DNA of 6,933 bases from Schlesneria sp. (GTDB taxonomy: Bacteria; Planctomycetota; Planctomycetia; Planctomycetales; Planctomycetaceae): NCBI GenBank assembly GCA_025353525.1, contig JANXOO010000380.1, forward strand, positions 1 to 6,933, read 5' to 3'. The number at the start of each line of letters is the position of its first letter. The stretch's first letter is position 1. Positions 1 through 6,256 of this stretch are shown one piece after another. The notes beneath the pieces are model-generated. The model made no database searches, had not been told where the DNA came from, and saw only the letters and a list, made by a program, of their open reading frames with translations. A program made the translations under genes and the position numbers.

Positions 1-168
1 CGGCGAATTTCAGGCAATGTCTGTGATGATCCGGTCCATCGTGACATCGATCCCGACAACCTCGGCCACAATTGTCAGGTATTTGCGAGACACTCTACCC
101 AATCATGTTGGCCCTCGCATAGAATCCTGAGTTGAACGTCCCGTTTTCCTCGCTGCACGGATGCGACC
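1..168. other. Region upstream of putA, no supported gene
   Basis: No convincing gene is visible here. Two plus-strand frames are open from the window edge to stops near 127 and 135, and either could be the tail of a gene beginning outside the window, but neither peptide resembles a family I recognise. A weak promoter candidate for putA is TTGTCA at 72-77 (5 of 6 matches to the -35 consensus) followed 16 bases later by TCTACC at 94-99, a poor -10. Since putA starts at 169, the region most likely holds its promoter and leader. Confidence 0.4.
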
Positions 169-423
169 TTGGCCAAAAAGTCCGCTAAAAAGACCTCTGA
201 CGAAGAAACTCCGACAAAACCGGAGTCCGGTCCATCGCCCCGAAAGAAATCGGTCGAGCCGAAAACTGCTGCGCCGGAGGCCACTGAGTTAATCAGTACT
301 GAGTCAAACAGCGCCGAATCTAAAAGCACCGAACCGAAAAACGCGGTGAAGAAATCCGCTGCACCGAAGGCTGCTGCGTCAAAAGCTGTCGAACCGAAGC
401 CGGTGAAATCGTTGGCCGCCGAA
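169..423 (+). other. Lys/Ala/Pro-rich low-complexity N-terminal tail of PutA
   Basis: Codons 1-85 of putA encode a probably disordered segment with about 16 lysines and about 12 acidic residues, so it is mildly basic, and many Ala, Pro and Ser. The tetrapeptide [VT]EPK recurs at residues 29-32, 54-57 and 74-77, and a Ser/Glu-rich stretch lies at 41-55. It occupies the place where trifunctional PutAs carry a ribbon-helix-helix repressor domain, but shows no such fold. It resembles histone-H1-like bacterial tails in composition only; any nucleic acid binding is inference. Confidence 0.75.
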
Positions 424-3417
424 CGGATTCCCGTGGTTTGGGATGAAGATCGGATTGAAGCCGGCACGCACGAGCTTGGGAATTACGTCTGGAAGCACCT
501 TTCGCGACGATGTCCGTCGATGTTCGAGCGGCGCTGGTGGGACGACCGGATCCTTGGCGCTGCGATGGCGGACGAATCGCTGAAGGTTCAGATGTTTCGT
601 TTCGTCGATGTGCTTCCCCGATTGAAGACGCATCGCGATGTCACCCGGCACCTTCAGGAATATTTTCTTGAAGTGAGGGAACATCTTCCTCTGGCGATCG
701 AAATGGTGCGATTCGGCGTCGAACACCTTTCACCCGACTCCGTCCTTTCCCGTGCGCTCGCCTACAACGCGCGCGGCAACGCCGCTCGAATGGCACGCCG
801 GTTCATTGCTGGCTCGAACGTCAAGGAAGTCCTGTCGGCCGTCACGTCACTCCGCAAACAGGGACTGGCATTTACGCTTGACCTGCTGGGTGAAGCCGTC
901 ATCAGCGATTCCGAAGCGGAAAAGTACCAGCGGGAATATCTCGATCTGATCGACGGACTGGCTCCGGTCGTTAATGCGTGGCCCGAGAATGCCCAGACGG
1001 ATTTCGACCACAATGGAGCGATCCCTCGCGTCAACGTCTCGATCAAGCTGTCGGCACTTGTCAGCAACTTCCGACCGATGGACGCTGTCGGAACGGCGGC
1101 TGCCGTCAAGGAGCGATTGCGACCTCTGCTGAGGAAAGCCCGAGAACACCACGCCTATCTGCACGTCGATATGGAACAGTATTCGTATAAAGATCTGACG
1201 CTTGAAATCTTCAAACAGACGTTACTGGAAGACGAATTTCGCGATTGGTCGGATGTGGGAATCGTCATACAAGCCTATCTGGCAGATTCCGAACGCGATC
1301 TGCTTGGATTGCTCGAGTGGTCGCGAGAACGCGGCACACCTGTCTGGGTGCGGCTGGTCAAAGGCGCCTACTGGGATTACGAGACCGTCGTGGCTCAAAG
1401 TCGCAACTGGCCGACCCCCGTCTTCCAGGAAAAATGGCAATCGGATGACTGCTACGAGCGATTGACAAAAATTCTTCTGGAAAACTATACGGACTTGCGA
1501 CCGGCATTCGGCAGTCACAATTTGCGGAGTCTGTCACACGCGGTGGCGTGTGCGAAACAGTTGAACGTTCCTGAAGGAGCGTTCGAATTGCAGATGTTGT
1601 ACGGGATGGCCGAAGAGCAGGCACGGGCCTTCAGCGATCAGGGTCATCGCGTGCGGATCTATACTCCGTTCGGACAATTGATGCCGGGGATGGCCTACCT
1701 TGTCCGTCGGCTTTTGGAAAATACATCGAACGATTCGTTCTTGCGACACAGCTACGACGAGAACGTGAACATTGAGGATTTGCTGATGAAACCCGCCAGA
1801 CTCGCAAACAAGGCTGCTGCCCGGCCGCCTGTGACACCTGAATTCGTCAATGAACCGACCGCCGATTTTTCGCGGAAGGAAGTTCGCGAGGCGATGATCG
1901 AAGCACTCGAATCAGTTTCCGATGAACTGGGCGAAGAGTATCCGATCGTGATCGGCGGCAAGGCCATGCACGCGCGACCGATGATGATTTCGCGAAATCC
2001 GTCGCACAAAAGCCGGATCGTCGGTCGAATTGCATCGGCATCCGCCGAAGATGCGGTGCTGGCGATCGACACGGCTCGTCGCGCCTTTCCCGCCTGGTCG
2101 AAAACCGAAGTCCAGTATCGTGCCGAATATCTTGAGCTGATCGCGAAGGAAATGCGAGAACGCCGATATGAACTGGCGGCCTGGCAAGTCGTCGAATGCG
2201 GCAAGCCGTGGGCGGAAGCCGACTCGGATGTGTGTGAAGCGATCGATTTCTGTTTCTATTATGCCCGGCAAATGCGGTCGCTCGACCAGCCACAACACTT
2301 TGACTTGCCAGGTGAAGAAAATCGCTACTTCTATCGGCCGCGAGGTGTTGTCGTCGTCATTGCACCGTGGAATTTTCCGCTGGCGATCCTCGCCGGGATG
2401 ACCGCTGCGGCTCTGGTAACGGGAAATACAGTCGTCATGAAACCGGCCGAACAGGCATCGGTTGTCGCTACGAAATTCCTCGCAATCATTCAGGCGTCAG
2501 GAATCCCCGACGGCGTCGTCAGTTTTATGCCGGGGATCGGCGAAGAAGTCGGACCGGAACTGGTTGGCAGCCCGAACGTCGATTGCATCGCATTCACAGG
2601 CTCGCGACAAGTTGGACTGGCGATTAACGAACAGGCTGCCGCCTCGCACGTTTCACAGTTGGGCGTCAAACACGTCATTGCGGAAATGGGAGGCAAGAAT
2701 GCCATCATCGTCGACAGCGACGCCGATCTGGACGAAGCGGTCGCCGGAGTGATCCAGAGCGCATTCGGATATTCCGGACAAAAGTGTTCTTCCTGTTCCC
2801 GGGTGATCGTGCTGGAAGATGCTTACGACGAATTCCTTGCGAGGTTGATCGAAGCGGCCAAATCGTTGAAGGTCGGGCCAGCCGAAGACCCTTCCACAGA
2901 CATCGGCCCTGTGATCGACGAAGATTCGGTGACGCGCATCCTGAAATTCATCGAAATCGGCGAGACGGAAGGTCGGCTGGTTCTGGGCGGGATCGATCCG
3001 AATCTCGCTGCGGAAGGTTACTACGTCGGGCCGCACATCTTTGTCGATGTTCCTCCCGAAGCAAAAATTGCCCAGCAGGAAATCTTTGGCCCGGTACTTG
3101 TCGTCTTCAGGGCGAAGGATTTAACGGAAGCACTTACAATCGCCAACGGTACCGACTATGCATTGACAGGTGGTTGCTATAGCCGAAGTCCGGCGAATCT
3201 GAAACGCATTCGCCAGGAGTTTTCCGTTGGAAATCTGTACCTCAATCGTCCGATCACCGGAGCGTTGGTCGGTCGGCAGCCGTTCGGCGGATTCAAGTTG
3301 AGCGGTATCGGAAGCAAGGCAGGCGGTCCTGATTACCTGAAGCATTTTGTGATCCCGATTAACGTGACCGAAAACACGCTTCGGCGCGGATTTGCCCCGG
3401 TCGTGGAAGACGCATGA
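169..3417 (+). CDS. putA: Bifunctional proline dehydrogenase / L-glutamate gamma-semialdehyde dehydrogenase (PutA)
   Basis: This 1082-residue enzyme oxidises proline to pyrroline-5-carboxylate with FAD, then oxidises the hydrolysed semialdehyde to glutamate with NAD+. Residues 1-85 are a low-complexity Lys/Ala/Pro/Ser/Glu tail; 86-210 fit the helical arm. The proline dehydrogenase barrel (about 210-535) shows SIKLSAL (K293), D334, VRLVKGAYWD (R395, K398, Y401), SHN at 449-451, Y498 and RRLLEN (R513, R514). The spacing Y498 to R513/R514 matches Y540 to R555/R556 of E. coli PutA. The aldehyde dehydrogenase domain (about 570-1060) has APWNFP (N735), K758, FTGS (809-812), catalytic E839 in AEMGGKN, nucleophile C873 in SGQKCSSCSR, EIFGP (971-975) and PFGGFKLSG. 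Without the tail it is about 1000 residues, the size of short PutAs lacking DNA-binding and C-terminal extra domains. The start is TTG with only a weak GGA-like ribosome site; the next in-frame ATG (codon 133) is too far inside. No putP or regulator lies alongside. Confidence 0.96.
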   Translation: MAKKSAKKTSDEETPTKPESGPSPRKKSVEPKTAAPEATELISTESNSAESKSTEPKNAVKKSAAPKAAASKAVEPKPVKSLAAERIPVVWDEDRIEAGTHELGNYVWKHLSRRCPSMFERRWWDDRILGAAMADESLKVQMFRFVDVLPRLKTHRDVTRHLQEYFLEVREHLPLAIEMVRFGVEHLSPDSVLSRALAYNARGNAARMARRFIAGSNVKEVLSAVTSLRKQGLAFTLDLLGEAVISDSEAEKYQREYLDLIDGLAPVVNAWPENAQTDFDHNGAIPRVNVSIKLSALVSNFRPMDAVGTAAAVKERLRPLLRKAREHHAYLHVDMEQYSYKDLTLEIFKQTLLEDEFRDWSDVGIVIQAYLADSERDLLGLLEWSRERGTPVWVRLVKGAYWDYETVVAQSRNWPTPVFQEKWQSDDCYERLTKILLENYTDLRPAFGSHNLRSLSHAVACAKQLNVPEGAFELQMLYGMAEEQARAFSDQGHRVRIYTPFGQLMPGMAYLVRRLLENTSNDSFLRHSYDENVNIEDLLMKPARLANKAAARPPVTPEFVNEPTADFSRKEVREAMIEALESVSDELGEEYPIVIGGKAMHARPMMISRNPSHKSRIVGRIASASAEDAVLAIDTARRAFPAWSKTEVQYRAEYLELIAKEMRERRYELAAWQVVECGKPWAEADSDVCEAIDFCFYYARQMRSLDQPQHFDLPGEENRYFYRPRGVVVVIAPWNFPLAILAGMTAAALVTGNTVVMKPAEQASVVATKFLAIIQASGIPDGVVSFMPGIGEEVGPELVGSPNVDCIAFTGSRQVGLAINEQAAASHVSQLGVKHVIAEMGGKNAIIVDSDADLDEAVAGVIQSAFGYSGQKCSSCSRVIVLEDAYDEFLARLIEAAKSLKVGPAEDPSTDIGPVIDEDSVTRILKFIEIGETEGRLVLGGIDPNLAAEGYYVGPHIFVDVPPEAKIAQQEIFGPVLVVFRAKDLTEALTIANGTDYALTGGCYSRSPANLKRIRQEFSVGNLYLNRPITGALVGRQPFGGFKLSGIGSKAGGPDYLKHFVIPINVTENTLRRGFAPVVEDA

Positions 3418-3430
3418 TCCTGTCTGTGCG

Positions 3431-4378
3431 TTAGAGGACGTTTTGTCGCAGACTCTGTGCGATCTTGACCGCACGAATATATTCGCTAAATCGTGCGACG
3501 GGATTCAGGCCGCCGATCGCCCTGCGACAGAACTGATCGATCAGAATATCGATTTCCGATCGTTCGCCTGTCAGAACTTCGTCTGCAGATTCCGTTGAAT
3601 TTTGCCAACTGATTTTCGTTCGATCTGTGAGCGTCGCGCAACCTTGTTCACACTCGACCGTGATCCTGATCGAGTTATCCCCGTTCGACCGTTGTATCAG
3701 CGTCGCCCTTCGTGACATGGTCGACGGAGACACCGCTCGAAATTCCAGTTGGCAGCTCGCCGTTACCGTCGCAGTGTCCTCCGAATGAACGACCCCGCTC
3801 GGATCATGACCCATCAGGTTCGAGCACCAGTCGACAAGGCCAGAGATCACTTCGGTTCCGACTGACCGGTTGCATTCGATCTGAATCTGTTGAACCGCTC
3901 CGATTTTTGCCGCCATCAATTCGCGCAGTCGGCACGATGCCGGAGTGAATCGGAGCCCCATTTCGGGCATCAGCCAGTCGTCCACCCACGAAACGGCAGT
4001 TTCCGCCGCTTCTGCGGTGCGATTCGATTCGGGAAATTTGCTCAGAGTTACCAATTGCTCAAGGACAGGTTTTGCCAGAAAGACGGGCTTGTTGCAGCGT
4101 GAAATCAAACCGAGTGCTCCGGCACCACACCAACCGAGATCGAGCACCAGCAGCCCTTGCACTGTGGGCCGCACGATCGCTTGCCGAAGGCCTGGAACAA
4201 CATCCGCATCGAGTTCCGCCGCGACTGTCCTGGCGCGTGCTTCGACCGGATCGTAAACGACTCGAACGCAAACCCGTTTCTGCAAACGAGCAAGAGCGTC
4301 GCGGTATGTTTCTTCCCAACCTGACCCGAGTCCGATCAAACCGAGTCTGACACGATCCCGATTCAACTTTTCGCTCAT
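3431..4378 (-). CDS. Gfo/Idh/MocA-type oxidoreductase, substrate unknown
   Basis: The product is 315 residues from the ATG at 4378. The N-terminus is a Rossmann fold: residues 10-22 read VRLGLIGLGSGWE, a strand plus GxGxxW nucleotide-binding turn, and VVYDP at 40-44 ends the second strand with the acidic residue usual in this family. PVFLAKP at 98-104 corresponds to the family's EKP motif, with Ala for Glu but Lys103 kept. MPEMGLRFTPASCRLREL (138-154) and AKIGAVQQIQIECN (157-170) match the start of the C-terminal sheet domain. DWCSNLMGHDP (183-193) sits where members usually carry an Asp and His; the His is absent. NAD(P)-dependent sugar or inositol oxidation is typical of the family, but the substrate cannot be told here. 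The frame stays open upstream to 4549 (ATG at 4501, TTG at 4549), but those residues look non-conserved, so I chose 4378; no clear Shine-Dalgarno supports it. It converges on putA with 13 bases between stops. Confidence 0.8.
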   Translation of the reverse strand: MSEKLNRDRVRLGLIGLGSGWEETYRDALARLQKRVCVRVVYDPVEARARTVAAELDADVVPGLRQAIVRPTVQGLLVLDLGWCGAGALGLISRCNKPVFLAKPVLEQLVTLSKFPESNRTAEAAETAVSWVDDWLMPEMGLRFTPASCRLRELMAAKIGAVQQIQIECNRSVGTEVISGLVDWCSNLMGHDPSGVVHSEDTATVTASCQLEFRAVSPSTMSRRATLIQRSNGDNSIRITVECEQGCATLTDRTKISWQNSTESADEVLTGERSEIDILIDQFCRRAIGGLNPVARFSEYIRAVKIAQSLRQNVL

Positions 4379-4549
4379 CCGCAATGTTCGCTGTGGAAAG
4401 TGAGTTCGACGAGGACGATTCCAGCCGTCTGAAGGGACGGCCCGACCTGGAAGATCCCCTGAGCTGTTCGGGATGCCGGAACGTCTTGCCGCACCTGTCA
4501 TTCCGATGAAAACAGACCTTCTCAGGCAATTTGAATACCTGCAATTCAA

Positions 4550-4579
4550 AGTATAGATCGATTTTCCGAAGATTGACAG
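4550..4579 (-). promoter_or_regulatory. Candidate sigma-70-type promoter for the oxidoreductase gene
   Basis: On the minus strand the -35 is CTGTCA (4 of 6 consensus matches), the spacer 18 bases and the -10 TATACT (5 of 6). It is the best promoter match noted in the intergenic region and points at the gene starting at 4378. Planctomycete promoter preferences are poorly defined, so confidence is limited. Confidence 0.4.
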
Positions 4580-4660
4580 ATGAACGCCTTTATGAACACT
4601 TCACATCTCGACTCAATTGAAGACAAGCCATAGAATTCGGGTTCGCTACGGTTTTCGCCA

Positions 4661-4666
4661 AGAGGA
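4661..4666 (+). promoter_or_regulatory. Ribosome binding site for the SirB1-like gene
   Basis: AGAGGA lies 10 bases before the ATG at 4677, with a second, closer GCAGG just before that ATG. It supports the 4677 start over the in-frame TTG at 4617. Two nearby ATGs at 4666 and 4670 are in other frames. Confidence 0.5.
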
Positions 4667-4676
4667 TGAATGCAGG

Positions 4677-5516
4677 ATGTCTGTCGATTTCGACTTTTCT
4701 CGCGACGCCGAATTTTCCAGGCTGCTCGCGCGACGGCAAGATGTGGATTTGACGCGATTGGCGCTGGAATTGGCTCGAGACGCTCAACCGACGCTCGATT
4801 TCGATCACACGTTGACGTGGATCGGGAAGCGTGCGGACGAATTGCGCAGCCATATCGTTCGCGTTCGCAGCGATCGCGATATTCTGCGGGAACTGGTCCG
4901 CTGCCTGGCGGGAACACACGGACTGCACGGCGACAAACAGGCCTTCGAACGAGCCGAGTGCAGTTACATCAACCGCGTCATTGAAACCGGTGTTGGCATC
5001 CCGATCAGCCTGTCGGTGGTCTATGTTGCCGTCGCCCAGGCGGCGGGACTGGATTTGACGGGTGTCGCAGCACCGATGCATTTTCTGACCCGGTTCGATA
5101 CGGTTCAGGGCCCCCTTTTCGTCGACGCGTTTCATTCCGGACAAGTACTCAATTACGACGATTGTCTGGAATGGATCGAATCGTTAAGCGGTCTGACAAG
5201 TGATGAAATCGAACGGTCACTCGAACCGGCTCCCCCCAGAGAAGTCGTCATTCGGATGCTGAATAACCTGAAGGCATTGCACGTCTCGCAGGAAGAATGG
5301 GAACGTGCGTGGTTCGTGCAGCGACGACTGCTCGCTCTGCATACTGAAGCCCTGGACCACCGTCGCGACCTGGCTCTGATTGCGATCAAGACGAATCGCC
5401 CCGGTGTGGCGATCGACTTGCTTCAGACGTGCCTGAAAGACTGCTCGCCAGGTGACCGCCCGATGATCCTGAACCAACTTCACGTAGCCGAGCACAATCT
5501 GTCGAAGTGGAATTGA
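4677..5516 (+). CDS. SirB1 family protein (transglutaminase-like core plus TPR-like C-terminus)
   Basis: The product has 279 residues, the usual size for SirB1-type proteins, using ATG 4677. Residues 1-90 are helical and charged. The conserved core is 93-155: SYINRVIETGVGIPISLS (97-113 and following), a helix ending at AAGLDLTGVAAP, then MHFLTRF with H135, and PLFVDAFHSG with D150. This matches the family pattern of a VL..r.GIPisLs segment, a PgHFl segment and a vDpf.gG segment. Residues 185-279 are amphipathic helices, including MLNNLKALHVSQEEWERAW, typical of the TPR-like tail in this family. No signal peptide or membrane segment is seen, so it is probably cytoplasmic. The biochemical role of SirB1 proteins is not well settled and I do not assign one. 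It probably shares a transcript with tmk, which starts 16 bases after its stop codon. The in-frame TTG at 4617 would add 20 unconserved-looking residues. Confidence 0.87.
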   Translation: MSVDFDFSRDAEFSRLLARRQDVDLTRLALELARDAQPTLDFDHTLTWIGKRADELRSHIVRVRSDRDILRELVRCLAGTHGLHGDKQAFERAECSYINRVIETGVGIPISLSVVYVAVAQAAGLDLTGVAAPMHFLTRFDTVQGPLFVDAFHSGQVLNYDDCLEWIESLSGLTSDEIERSLEPAPPREVVIRMLNNLKALHVSQEEWERAWFVQRRLLALHTEALDHRRDLALIAIKTNRPGVAIDLLQTCLKDCSPGDRPMILNQLHVAEHNLSKWN

Positions 5517-5519
5517 TCG

Positions 5520-5524
5520 AAGGA
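5520..5524 (+). promoter_or_regulatory. Ribosome binding site that decides the tmk start
   Basis: AAGGA lies 8 bases before the TTG at 5533, an ideal distance, but only 3 bases before the ATG at 5528. That ATG opens a two-codon frame (ATG GTT TGA), so it cannot start tmk. The site supports TTG as the true start. Confidence 0.65.
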
Positions 5525-5532
5525 AATATGGT

Positions 5533-6216
5533 TTGACTCTACTGATCGCCATCGAAGGAATTGACGGATCCGGCAAGGGGACTCAGGCCGCGAAGTTGAA
5601 TGCTCATCTCAACGCAATCGGCCACAAGAGTTCGCTGCTCAGCTTTCCCCGCTATCGACAAACGTGCTTCGGTCAGAAAATCGGCGACTTTTTGAATGGA
5701 TCGTTCGGCAGTCTCGATGCCGTTCACCCGTTGCTTGTGTCGCTGCTGTTTGCCGGTGACCGATTCGAGTCCAAAGAACTCGTCGAACAAACATTGGCCG
5801 AACATGATGTTGTCGTTTGTGATCGCTACGTTGCCTCGAACGTCGCACACCAGGGAGCCAAGGTCGACGGAGCTGAACGGACGCAGTTGATCGAATGGAT
5901 TCAACACCTCGAATTCTCGATTTATCGACTGACGCCCGCTCGCCTGACATTATTCCTGGACGTGCCGGTCGATCATGCGCAGCGATTGATCGCCGCCAAG
6001 TCAAAACGCGACTACACCGACAAGTCCGCCGATCTCCAGGAGGCGGATGGACACTACCTCGCTCGAGTCCGCGATGTTTATCTCGAACTGGCTCGAGGCA
6101 CCGGCTGGGAGACAATACCCTGCGTTCACGGGAGCAGCGTCCGATCGGTGGATGAGATCGCGGCTGATGTCGCCTCGGTCGTCGTTCCGTTCATCGGCAA
6201 ACAGCCGAAGCCCTGA
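5533..6216 (+). CDS. tmk: Thymidylate kinase (dTMP kinase)
   Basis: This 227-residue enzyme phosphorylates dTMP to dTDP with ATP, an essential step in dTTP synthesis, in the cytoplasm. The P-loop is EGIDGSGKGTQ (residues 8-18; K15, T17). FPRY at 38-41 and LFAGDR at 72-77 fit the dTMP-binding segments, with R77 expected near the phosphate. CDRYVASNVAHQGAK (96-110) holds the signature DRY motif (97-99). FLDVPVDHAQR (141-151) is the strand before the LID, and the LID region (155-172) contains K156, K158 and R159 followed by an ADLQEADGHYL stretch typical of the family. The P-loop carries no Arg, so the LID probably supplies the basic catalytic residue, as in the E. coli type. Gly16 replaces the common Ser/Thr after the P-loop Lys, as in adenylate kinases. 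The start is TTG with a good AAGGA site. It follows the SirB1-like gene closely and converges on the DUF1501 gene. Confidence 0.93.
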   Translation: MTLLIAIEGIDGSGKGTQAAKLNAHLNAIGHKSSLLSFPRYRQTCFGQKIGDFLNGSFGSLDAVHPLLVSLLFAGDRFESKELVEQTLAEHDVVVCDRYVASNVAHQGAKVDGAERTQLIEWIQHLEFSIYRLTPARLTLFLDVPVDHAQRLIAAKSKRDYTDKSADLQEADGHYLARVRDVYLELARGTGWETIPCVHGSSVRSVDEIAADVASVVVPFIGKQPKP

Positions 6217-6244
6217 CCGTGCCCGAAATCCGTTGATGTCAGGG
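6211..6244. terminator. Candidate hairpin between convergent tmk and DUF1501 genes
   Basis: CCCTGAC at 6211-6217 and GTCAGGG at 6238-6244 form a perfect 7-bp inverted repeat with a 20-base loop. The left arm contains the tmk stop codon, and the structure fills most of the 40-base gap before the stop of the minus-strand gene. Neither side is followed by a T-run, so it is not a classical intrinsic terminator; it could be a 3'-end stabilising or weak bidirectional structure, or chance. Confidence 0.25.
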
Positions 6245-6256
6245 TATTCCGGTGTG

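Larger units (their letters stand above)
4379..4676. promoter_or_regulatory. Divergent intergenic region with candidate back-to-back promoters
   Basis: These 298 bases separate two divergent genes. For the minus strand, TATACT (plus-strand 4550-4555) is a good -10 and CTGTCA (4574-4579) a fair -35, with an 18-base spacer. That puts transcription start near 4543 and gives the oxidoreductase gene a leader of about 165 bases. For the plus strand, TTGACA at 4573-4578 is a perfect -35, but the -10 candidates at normal spacing near 4595-4601 are poor. The two -35 boxes overlap almost completely. Within the minus-strand leader, 4424-4429 (GCCGTC) and 4436-4441 (GACGGC) form a perfect 6-bp stem with a 6-base loop. 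No riboswitch class was recognised. Confidence 0.4.

Noticed and set aside
10..93. Minus-strand 27-codon GTG frame with a plausible-looking hydrophobic/charged peptide
   Set aside because: Too short, non-ATG, no ribosome site and no recognisable family; two other frames are equally open in this stretch.
75..467. Minus-strand 130-codon open frame rich in Phe, Gly, Ser and Asp opposite the start of putA
   Set aside because: It is the antisense image of the repetitive Lys/Ala/Pro-coding tail of putA; its apparent repeats come from that composition.
1752..2298. Three overlapping minus-strand frames of 128-150 codons inside putA
   Set aside because: They lie opposite strongly conserved PutA coding sequence, their products are Arg/Ser-rich and unlike any family, and they overlap one another.
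3410..3431. Short stem ACGCA / TGCGT around the putA stop codon in the 13-base convergent gap
   Set aside because: Only 5 bp plus a wobble pair with a 12-base loop and no T-run directly after it; not enough to call a terminator.
4590..5144. Minus-strand 184-codon frame opposite the SirB1-like gene
   Set aside because: The plus strand encodes clear family motifs across the same stretch; this frame has no recognisable domain and is a composition shadow.
5639..6115. Minus-strand 158-codon frame opposite tmk
   Set aside because: Arg/Ser-rich antisense of a well-recognised kinase, with no family resemblance.
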